NCBI RefSeq assembly: GCF_023374055.1
Contig: NZ_JAMBEP010000001.1
Span: 868,001-932,000 of the forward strand
Source: Luteimonas galliterrae
GTDB taxonomy: Bacteria; Pseudomonadota; Gammaproteobacteria; Xanthomonadales; Xanthomonadaceae
Direction of reading: 5' to 3'
DNA length: 64,000 bases
The first letter of the stretch is position 1; each line of letters starts with the position of its first letter. Below the pieces are notes generated by a model that had not been told where the DNA came from, ran no database searches, and saw only the letters and a program-made list of their open reading frames with translations. Shown here one piece after another: positions 27,955 through 36,000 of the stretch. The translations under genes were made by a program, and so were the position numbers.

Positions 27955-30900
27955 TTACCAGCTGAAGCCGGCGGATAGCTTGAACGTTCTCGTCGGCAGG
28001 ATGATTCCATCGGTTTCAATACCGAACTTTTCGTTCAGCCCACTCGGCTCAGACAAGCGTCCAGTGAAAAGGTCATAGCTGTTGTAGTTCCTTTCGTCGA
28101 AGACGTTCAACAGGTCCGCCCTGATCCTGAATCTGACATCGTCCTGAATGATGAAGTTCTTCTGCACCGCCAGATCCAATTGCTGGAAATTGGAGTCGGG
28201 CTCGAACTGGGCGACGACCGATTGCGTGCTTCGGCCAGGCGGCGAGTTCGTATCGTCGACGTAGTAGTAAGGCGTCGAGGTCGATATCGTGTATTTGCCG
28301 GAGAACGTCAGGCCCCAAGGGCCGTCGTAGATGCCCGACAGCACCAATCGATGCTCTGGTATGCCTGCCGCCTGGAACCAACCGTAACCTTCCAGCGTCG
28401 GGTAATCGAGCGAGAACGTCTCGTTGAACTGGCGATTCTCCTTCGCGTCGGTATACGTATAGGCGGCGGTGAAGCTCCACGGCGATTGCTGCGTGTAGGG
28501 CTTATCGATCTGCAGCGCCAAGGCGTTCGCCTTGGTTTCGATCCCGTTGACGCCCAGCAGCACCGACTGGAAGCCGGGTAGTCCGAAGCCGAACGGCGAC
28601 TCGCGTATCGCGCCCGGCTCGAAGAACGAACCGTCCGGACGGCGATTGCCGAGCAGGAAGGCGAATCCGTCGTGGCTCTCGATACGCGATAGCGTGACCG
28701 TGGTGTTGAAGTCGGTACCGCCCCATGCGACGGCGTTGCGCATGCCGATGCTGAACTGGTCCGAGTACGGCGTCTTCAGGTCGTTGCTGAGCATGAACAC
28801 TTCGCGTCCGGCGTTGGGACTAGCGGCCGCGATCGCATCCAACGTCGCGCGATTGAAGAAACTAGGATCGAAGTCGAAGCAATTGTCGACGCCGACCGTG
28901 CACGGATGGTCGGGCGTGTTGAACTTGAGCGAGTAGACCGGGAATGTGCCCTTGGTCGCCTCGAGCTGCAGATTGTTGAAGATATTGCGGTCGTAGGAAC
29001 GGCCTGCGCCGCCGAATATCACGTGCCGCTCGTCGCCTTTCAGGTCATACGAAAACCCGAGCCGCGGCTGGAAACCGTCTTTGAAGTTCTTGCGATTGCT
29101 GCCGTTGCTGATGAACTTGTTGATGTCGATGCCGCCCAAGGCCAACGTCTGCGCATAAGTCTGGTTCGGATCGGACGCGCGCGGATCGGGACCGTTGAAC
29201 GCAGCGAGCACGTCGGCCGGCGTGCGGTAGTTCAGGTAGATGGGGCTTTCTTCCCAATCCCAGCGGATGCCCAAGTTCAAGGTCAGCTTGTCGTTGACTT
29301 CCCAATCGTCTTGGATATAGATGCCGAACTGCTTATTGCGCGATTCGACGCTGCCGTTGCCGATGCCAGGCAGCGCGCTGGCGTAGCGCACCAGGTACGG
29401 TTGCGTGGTGCTTTCGTCGATGTCGTAGAAATACTGGGGATTCCTGAAGAACTGCTCGACCGCGTTGACGTCGATCACCTTGTATTTGAAGCCGGCCTTC
29501 ACCGTGTGGAAGCCGTGCCATTCCAGATCGAGGAAGGTCAGGTCGTCCTGGAGCGAATACCCTTTCTGCCCTTTCTGCTGTCCGTTCTCGCCGGGGCCGG
29601 CGGCCAGCACGCGTCGACCGCCGTTCTCGTCGTTGTCGTCGCGGGTGAGTATGTAGCCGTTGCCCGTTTCGACCGGGCCGGGCTCGTAATTGGAATCCTC
29701 GAAAGTGACGTGCATATCGTTGATCCATCGGTCCGCGCTGTATTGCCAGCGCAGGTCCACCCTCAGATCGTCGTTGTCCTTGGCCGTAGCGAACGGGAGC
29801 GCGTTGACTCCTCCGATGCCCGTGATCTCGGTCTCGTCGCGATACTTCGCCGTAAGCTCCAGCAAATGGCTCTGGCCGATCGACCAATCGATCTTGCCGA
29901 AGAACAGGTCCTCCTGGAACGGCGCCACGGTCGGCCCCAACAGGCCGCGGAACTGCTCCGGAATGTCGGAAGGCGCAGCGCCTTCGCCTTGCGTGACCGT
30001 GAATGGCGTCGCATAGGTCTTGGCTTCGTACGCGAGGAAGAAATGCATCTGGTCCTTGATGATCGGACCGGAGAAAGTGATGCCGTACTGCTCTTCCTTC
30101 GAGCGCGCCTTGATGCCCGCCTTTTCCTCCGCCGGGGTCGGCTTGCGCCAGTCGGAGGACGTACGATCCCAGAATACGTCGCCTTCGAACTCATTGGTGC
30201 CCGAGCGGGTCACCGCGGTGATGGCCGCGCTGCTCAGCTGATCGAATTCGGCTTTGTAGTTGGACGTGATGACCTTGTATTCGCCGATCGCGGATTGCGG
30301 GAACGGATTGCCGCGGGTGTCGTCCTGCCCGCTGACGCCGCCGGGCAAGACGTAATTCTTCTGGCCGACGCCATCGATGAACACATTCACGCCGTTGGCC
30401 GTCTGCGCACCGCTGCGCACCGTGGCCGACCCGTTTCCGGACACTACGAACTGGACGCCGGGCACGGTGTCCGCGAACGCAAGGAAGTTGCGCGTTCCTT
30501 GCGGCAGCGATTCGATTTGCTTGGTCGAGATGTAGGTCGATACTTCCGAAGTCTTGGTTTCCACCAGTGGCGCGGCAATGACTGTCACGGTATCGAGTGT
30601 CGTCGCTTCCCCGGTCGTGGCCGTCTCGGGCAGACCGCCGACGCTCATGTTCAACGTCGCCGTTTGGCCCACCTGCAGGGTGACCGTCTTGGAGGTGGTC
30701 TTGCCGTCGGCGGTCACATCCACTTTATAGCTGCCAGGCGGCAGGCCGGCCAAACTATAGTTGCCGCCGCCCAAGGTCTGTACCGTCCGGGTCAGGCCCG
30801 TACGAGTGTTGGTTGCCGTTACCGATGCACCCGAAGCTGGGGCCGAATCGGCGGTCACTTGCCCGCGCAAAGTAGCGCCGGTGGATTGCGCCAACGCACC

Positions 30901-30987
30901 GCCAGCGACCATCGCCAGGCAACTCGCCAGCGCACAACTCAATATTCTGCGATTCAAATGCGTCTTCTTCGCTTGCAGCTGTTTCAT
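27955..30987 (-). CDS. TonB-dependent receptor, Oar-like, with N-terminal CarboxypepD-regulatory-like domain
   Basis: This 1010-residue outer-membrane protein begins with a signal peptide (ILSCALASCLAMVAGGALAQ). A beta-sandwich domain follows (about 35-115, ATLRGQVTADSAPASGASVT to LPPGSYKVDVTADG). Then come a plug domain (KQIESLPQGTRNFLAFADTVPG) and a long beta-barrel ending with an aromatic residue (KLSAGFSW). Such receptors in Xanthomonadaceae import oligosaccharides using TonB/ExbBD energy. The start at 30987 is supported by the signal peptide. A LacI-type operator lies 32 bases upstream, and lacI precedes it. By neighbourhood its substrate would be a beta-glucan fragment. Confidence 0.92.
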   Translation of the reverse strand: MKQLQAKKTHLNRRILSCALASCLAMVAGGALAQSTGATLRGQVTADSAPASGASVTATNTRTGLTRTVQTLGGGNYSLAGLPPGSYKVDVTADGKTTSKTVTLQVGQTATLNMSVGGLPETATTGEATTLDTVTVIAAPLVETKTSEVSTYISTKQIESLPQGTRNFLAFADTVPGVQFVVSGNGSATVRSGAQTANGVNVFIDGVGQKNYVLPGGVSGQDDTRGNPFPQSAIGEYKVITSNYKAEFDQLSSAAITAVTRSGTNEFEGDVFWDRTSSDWRKPTPAEEKAGIKARSKEEQYGITFSGPIIKDQMHFFLAYEAKTYATPFTVTQGEGAAPSDIPEQFRGLLGPTVAPFQEDLFFGKIDWSIGQSHLLELTAKYRDETEITGIGGVNALPFATAKDNDDLRVDLRWQYSADRWINDMHVTFEDSNYEPGPVETGNGYILTRDDNDENGGRRVLAAGPGENGQQKGQKGYSLQDDLTFLDLEWHGFHTVKAGFKYKVIDVNAVEQFFRNPQYFYDIDESTTQPYLVRYASALPGIGNGSVESRNKQFGIYIQDDWEVNDKLTLNLGIRWDWEESPIYLNYRTPADVLAAFNGPDPRASDPNQTYAQTLALGGIDINKFISNGSNRKNFKDGFQPRLGFSYDLKGDERHVIFGGAGRSYDRNIFNNLQLEATKGTFPVYSLKFNTPDHPCTVGVDNCFDFDPSFFNRATLDAIAAASPNAGREVFMLSNDLKTPYSDQFSIGMRNAVAWGGTDFNTTVTLSRIESHDGFAFLLGNRRPDGSFFEPGAIRESPFGFGLPGFQSVLLGVNGIETKANALALQIDKPYTQQSPWSFTAAYTYTDAKENRQFNETFSLDYPTLEGYGWFQAAGIPEHRLVLSGIYDGPWGLTFSGKYTISTSTPYYYVDDTNSPPGRSTQSVVAQFEPDSNFQQLDLAVQKNFIIQDDVRFRIRADLLNVFDERNYNSYDLFTGRLSEPSGLNEKFGIETDGIILPTRTFKLSAGFSW

Positions 30988-31018
30988 GACCAGACCCCTC
31001 CCAGGGCGATGCATCGGT

Positions 31019-31032
31019 TGTAATCGGTTACA
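31019..31032. promoter_or_regulatory. LacI-family operator upstream of the TonB-receptor gene
   Basis: TGTAATCGGTTACA is a near-perfect palindrome fitting TGTAANCGNTTACA, with the CG centre usual for LacI-family sites. It is positioned 32 bases before the receptor start in the 74-base gap after lacI. Binding by the adjacent LacI protein is inferred. Confidence 0.75.
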
Positions 31033-31061
31033 TCGAAAGACAAAAAAACGTTCGCTCGCAA

Positions 31062-32084
31062 TCAGGAACTGCCGGCCGGTTTTTCGATGCGGCCCGCGGT
31101 GGACTCGCGCACGATCAGCTCCGGTTGCAACGACACCGAAGCGGGTGGAGAGGCATCCGTGCCGATGGCGTCGGACAAGGCGCTCATGGCCTGCCCGCCC
31201 AATCTGGCGATGTTGACGCGCACCGTCGTCAGCGACGGTTGCACGTAACGCGACAAGGGAATGTCGTCGAAACCGGCCAGCGCGACCTGCTCGGGCACGC
31301 GAACGCCGGCCTGGTGGAAGGCGGACAGGCAGCCCAGCGCCATCATGTCGTTGGCGGCGAATACGGCGTCCGGACGCGGTTCCGACGACGCCAGCTGCAC
31401 GCCCGCCGCATGGCCGGAGGCTTCGTTGAAATCGCCCGGCAGTATCCACGGCTGCGCGCCGGGCACACGTTCGGCCAGCGCATCGGCATAGCCGCGCTGG
31501 CGTTCGCGCGCATCGAAGTTGTCCTGCGGACCGGCGATGAAGGCGATGCGCTTGCGGCCGCTGTCGGCCAGGTGCTTGACCATCGCCACCGCGCCGCCGT
31601 AATTGTCGACGCTGAGCGAGGCGAGCCCGCTGTCGGGCAGGTGCGTATTCATCAGCACGGCCGGCTGGGTCGGCGACAGATTGTCGGTCAGGTGCCCGGT
31701 GTCGCCGATGTAGGGCGACATCAGCAACAGGCCGTCGACGCGCCCGCGCATGGCGCGCAGGGCGGCGCCCTGTTCTTCCGGGTTGCCGTGGTAGCTGGAC
31801 ACCAGCAGGTGGAAGCCGCGCTCGCGCGCGACCTGGTCGACGCCGCGCATCAGTTCGGAGAAGAATTCGCCGTAGAGGTCGGGCAGCACCACACCGATGG
31901 TGTGGGTGCGGCGGCTGCTGAGGCTGCGCGCAGCGGCATGCGGGCTGTAACGCAACTCGCTGGCGACGCGGATCACGCGAAGACGGACGGCTTCGGCCAC
32001 GTTGTGGTGGCCGTTGAGGGCTCGCGAAACCGTGGCGACGGACACGTTCGCCGCTCGCGCTACGTCCTTGATCGTCACGTTCAC
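31062..32084 (-). CDS. LacI-family transcriptional repressor
   Basis: This 340-residue protein has the LacI helix-turn-helix at the N-terminus (VTIKDVARAANVSVATVSRALNGHHNV). The hinge YSPHAAARSLSSRRTHTIGVVLPD and a periplasmic-binding-protein-like effector domain with FVFAANDMMALGCL-type and GFDDIPLSRYVQPSLTTV motifs follow. The GTG at 32084 is chosen, with GGAGG 11 bases upstream, because longer frames would run through the operator. A perfect palindrome TGTAAACGTTTACA lies 38 bases upstream and suggests autoregulation. Related sites precede the TonB receptor and bglA, making this the local regulator of the whole sugar locus. The inducer is probably the imported oligosaccharide. Confidence 0.93.
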   Translation of the reverse strand: MNVTIKDVARAANVSVATVSRALNGHHNVAEAVRLRVIRVASELRYSPHAAARSLSSRRTHTIGVVLPDLYGEFFSELMRGVDQVARERGFHLLVSSYHGNPEEQGAALRAMRGRVDGLLLMSPYIGDTGHLTDNLSPTQPAVLMNTHLPDSGLASLSVDNYGGAVAMVKHLADSGRKRIAFIAGPQDNFDARERQRGYADALAERVPGAQPWILPGDFNEASGHAAGVQLASSEPRPDAVFAANDMMALGCLSAFHQAGVRVPEQVALAGFDDIPLSRYVQPSLTTVRVNIARLGGQAMSALSDAIGTDASPPASVSLQPELIVRESTAGRIEKPAGSS

Positions 32085-32122
32085 GCGTTTATGCGCCTCC
32101 GCCGGCGGGGGTGTGCCGGGAA

Positions 32123-32136
32123 TGTAAACGTTTACA
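32123..32136. promoter_or_regulatory. LacI-family operator upstream of lacI
   Basis: TGTAAACGTTTACA is a perfect 14-bp palindrome with the CG centre characteristic of LacI-family operators, 38 bases from the repressor start. It is the best copy of the three sites in this window. Confidence 0.8.
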
Positions 32137-32257
32137 ACGCGCGATGTAAAGCAAACGTTATGCTGCAAGTGCAGCATCGGCATGGCGACAAGGGGACTCG
32201 CTTCAGACAGGCCATGACGGTTGCTGCATCGCAACAAGACACGATGCGACACCACCT

Positions 32258-32351
32258 GCTTTTCGTAGGAGCGGCTTCAGCCGCGAGCTCTTTCGATCCG
32301 GTCGCGGCGTGCTGGAAAGAGCTCGCGGCTGAAGCCGCTCCTACGAAAAGC
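32258..32351. repeat. Palindromic repeat pair, 'GTAGGAGCGGCTTCAGCCGCGAGCTC' family
   Basis: Left arm GCTTTTCGTAGGAGCGGCTT and inverted right arm AAGCCGCTCCTACGAAAAGC. It marks the spacer between lacI and the decayed bolA copy. Confidence 0.9.
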
Positions 32352-32376
32352 GAATCGTAGTCAGGGAAGTTCGTCG

Positions 32377-32657
32377 TTACGAAGCAGCCTCTTCGGGCGT
32401 GCGGGCGCGCATGGATAAGGCGTGGATGTCGGTAACCATCAAATCGCCCAACGCCGCATAGACCGCGCGAGCCAGCGGCGCCAGGCCTGCGAACGCCTCG
32501 CTGACGATCTCGACATGGAAATGCCCTCGCCCGTCCTGAGCGCTGGCATGCTTGGCATGGCGATGGCTGTCGTCGCGGATCTCCACAGCACCGGCGCCAG
32601 CGAAGCCTGCAGTGCGGCGCGGATCGCCTCCGCGCGTTGCTCGCGCGGCAGGCTCAC
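32377..32657 (-). pseudogene. Decayed second copy of bolA
   Basis: The strand encodes [21 protein letters not shown] in one frame and [26 protein letters not shown] onward in another. That is the same protein as the intact bolA at 38462-38746. Compared with the intact copy there is a one-base loss near 32590 that shifts the frame, and a six-base loss that removes two residues after APLA. Upstream, around 32732-32750, a scrap matching the last codons of yciI remains, so the copied unit was bolA plus the end of yciI. Together with the intact copy it flanks the Rhs module. A functional protein is unlikely. Confidence 0.85.
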
Positions 32658-32787
32658 GGCAAGTCAACCATGCGGCTCTCTCCGGCTGGGCACATCGCAG
32701 CCAAAGCCTACCATTTCAGAGTCTACACCGGCCCGAACGGACGCACGTCGCTGTGTATAGCCTTGGCGCATCAATGCCGTTCCTAAT

Positions 32788-33003
32788 CTACGCCTCAAAC
32801 TTAACCCTCAATCGGTTTAGCTCCGATGTAATTCGCGCAAGAGAGGCATGATCAACCGTCAGCGCTACAGGCTCGTTTGAGACTATCTTATCAACCGCGC
32901 TCTTCGCCTCGTTCAGTGAATAACCGAACTCATCCCGAAGGAGTTTATTCATGGCCACTTTATCAAAACCAGGCTCCCATCCACTGATCTTGATTGTTTT
33001 CAT
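32788..33003 (-). CDS. Putative Rhs immunity protein resembling the L7/L12 C-terminal domain
   Basis: This 71-residue acidic/basic mixed protein's ATG overlaps the rhs stop by four bases (ATGA), the usual position of an immunity gene. The stretch KVAMNKLLRDEFGYSLNEAK, then SAVDKIVSNEPVALTV and a final LNRLRVKFEA, aligns by eye with the alpha-beta-alpha C-terminal domain of ribosomal protein L7/L12 (family pattern: IK.VRE.TGLGLKEAK.LV, then a final L...GA.VE). The protein lacks the N-terminal dimerisation domain and the hinge of L7/L12. It probably neutralises the adjacent Rhs C-terminal toxin. The structural resemblance is inference from a short alignment. Confidence 0.7.
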   Translation of the reverse strand: MKTIKISGWEPGFDKVAMNKLLRDEFGYSLNEAKSAVDKIVSNEPVALTVDHASLARITSELNRLRVKFEA

Positions 33004-36000
33004 TGGTCCACCTTTACCTTGATTTCAATAGGAACTTTGCCTGGATTCGCGCCGGTAGTTCTGACGCCTCCTTTAATAATGACCGATTCTGCACCTTGTT
33101 GCTGGCCTAAGGCACGGGCCAACTGCTTGAGCTCTTTTAATGAGCTAGTGCCTTTGCCTTGCCCACTTATGTGAGCGCCGTTCAATATCAGCTGTCCACC
33201 TTTTTTAACCATTTCTGCAATTACAGTTATGTTGCCCTTGGCACCCTTTCCCAGGATTTCAACAGTGTCACCAGCCTGTTCAACAATCCTCACGGTATAG
33301 GCGCTTTTCACGGCAGCCGCCATGGCCGCAGTAGCAGTCCCCGTCACACCAGCTGCCTCAGCTGCGACGCTGGTTCCTGTAGAAACAGCGCCAAAGTTGG
33401 AGCCTGCCCAAGTTAAGAGCTGCCTGCTTGCAGCGGGTGAAACGAATGCAAGCGCCGTCGCGGCTAATCCGGCCATCGCAACCGCCTGCTTCCGCTCAAT
33501 CTCTGCAGTAATTGGCGTTAGACCGCAACCCACGCCTGTCGAGAAACATGCGCTTTCACGACCATCAGGATCGGTAAATCGGTAAGGGTTGTTATTTGCA
33601 TACCAATACCGATTGAAGTTGCCGCCCACGCTCGTGGCGGTGACAGGGTCGACAGACAAGAACCGCCCACCCCCGATCTTAGGATCGTAATAGCGCTGTT
33701 GCATGTAACTAAGCCCGGTGGCGGCATCGCTCACGTGCCCGGTGTAGCCCGGCCCGTCCTCCAGCGGTCGGTTCAGCAGGCCGCCGTAAGGTTCGTACTC
33801 ACTCTTCTCGATCACGACGCGATTGGCATCGGTCACCGCCACCGGGCTGCCCAGCGCATCGGTGTGCTGGTACCGGGTCGTGTACACCCCGGTGCCCACA
33901 TCGCGCTCGCGGATCGCCAGCAGGCTGCCGTTGAGGTGCACGTACTCGCTGACCGTGTTGGCCCGGCCGTCGCCGGCCAGGGTCAGCTGGCCGGCCTGGT
34001 TGTACTGGCTGACCTTGTCCCCGGCCGAGGTCTGGTCCAGCACCCGGCGGCCGTGGCCGTCGTAGAGGTAACGCGAGGCCAAGGCGCTGCTGCTGCGCAG
34101 GCGGTTGCCCAGGTCGAACGTATAGGTGACGCCGTTCTTGTTGATCAGGTTGCCCTGCACGTCGTAGCCCAGCCCGATCACGCTGGTGCCGGCGCAGCTG
34201 CCGGTCTTCAGGTTGGTCAGGCGCCAGGCCGCGTCGTAGCAGTAATAGTGGTCGCGCGCCGCGGTGCCGCCGATCGCGACCCGGGTCAGGTTGTCCAGCG
34301 CGTCGTAGCTGTAGCTGGCGTTGCCGAACATCGGCGAGACCGCGGTCTTGAGCCGGTCCAGGCCGTCGTAGGTCATGTCCCGGTCGCTGCGCGCACCGGT
34401 GCGGCCGTCCAGGATGGCCAGCACGTTGCCGTTCTGGTCGTAACCGTAGACATCGCGCAAGGCGGCTGCGCCGGTGCAAGTGCCGTAAAAATCGCAACTG
34501 ATTTCGGGCAGGCCGCGCGCGTTCTGGCTCAGCGTATGCGTCATGCCGTTGCCGTAGGTGAACTGGGCCATCGCCCCGTTGGGATGGTAGGTCACACCGC
34601 TGGCATAGGCGCCGGCTTTGGTCGGCTGACCCAGGGCATTGGGCGCGTAGTCGACCAGCAGGCCATGCCAATTTTGCGAAGCCAGGTGGCCATAGGTGTT
34701 GTAGTCGTAGACGATCGGCCAGTTGACCGCACCCCACACCAGACTCTCGCTGCTCATCAAGCGACGCTTGTTGTAGGCGTAGTTATTGGTGACCACATCG
34801 CCGCCGCCGTTGTCGGTGACGATGCTCTGGGCCAGGCCGTCGGGCGTGTAGGTCCAGGTCTGGTTGCCCAGCCCGCCATAGAAGGCCAGCGTCTTGAGCC
34901 GGTTGCGGGTGTCGTAAGTGCGGTCGACCCGGCGCACCGCGACCGCGGGAGTGGTGCCGTTGGGCTCGCAGGGCGTGGCTCCGGGCAAACCGGCGGCGGA
35001 CCATTTCAGGTTGCCGGCCAGGTCGTAGCCCAGCAGGGTGGCGCCGGTTTCCGGTTCGACTGTGCGGCACAGTTCCTGGTGGGCGTTGTACGCGTAGCTG
35101 CGGGTCAGCGAGACCGTGCCGGCATCGTTGCGGCGGGTCAGCGTCTTGGGTTTGCCGAACACGTCGCGGTCGATCACCGTGCGGGTGGCTTCGGGGTGCC
35201 AGATTTCTGCGGGCGTATCGTAATTGGGCTGGTCGTAGGCCTGGAACCAGGTGCGGGTCTGGAAGCCGCGCGGGTTGGTGAGCACCGTGTACGGGCCGTC
35301 CACATTGCTCAGGTAGGCGGTGTTCGCGGTCAGCGGGCCCGACTCGCTGTCCTGGGTGACTGCGGTGACGCGGCCCAAGGCGTCGTAGACGGTGTCCGTG
35401 CCCAACGCGTTGGGCGCGACGGCCGGGTTGGCCCAGGTATTGAAGACGGCCGGATCCTGGCTGCGCTGCGGATAGGACGCAAATACGGGCCTGCCGTCCG
35501 CGTCGTAACGGGTCACGCTCTGGCTGAGCGTGCCGGCGGTGTTGGCGGTGTCGTAGGTGACCACCACCACCGGCCGCCACAACGCATCGAAGTAAGTGAC
35601 CTTGCGCGCGTTGCCGGTGGCGACGGTCTGTTCCCAATGGCCCGCCGGCAGGCCGTAGACCGCGCTGCCGTTCTTGGCGAAGGTGATCGTGGTGTTGACC
35701 CAGTTGGGCGTGTCGCCATCGGGATAGTCGATCAGGTTCAACCGGCCCATGGCGTCGTAGCCGTAGGCAGTGGTGTAGCCGTTCTCGTCGGTGATCGATG
35801 TGATCTGGCCCAGGTCGCCGATCGTCGCCGATTTGAACTTGGCGTCGGCGAAGGTGATTTTTTTCGGGATGCCACGCATCCAATCGGTGAAGGTGGTGAC
35901 GTTGCTGTTGCCGTCAGTGACGGTTTTAAGGGTGCCGCGTTGGCCGGTCGCGACGGCGGAGGCGGTGTCGTAGGTCAGGGTTTGCTGCAGCTTGCCGAAG

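Noticed and set aside
28906-31023. 705-residue plus-strand frame
   Set aside because: Antisense to the TonB receptor, whose signal peptide, plug and barrel end are clear.
32377-32667. Second functional bolA
   Set aside because: A single-base deletion splits the frame and two conserved residues are missing; best read as a pseudogene.
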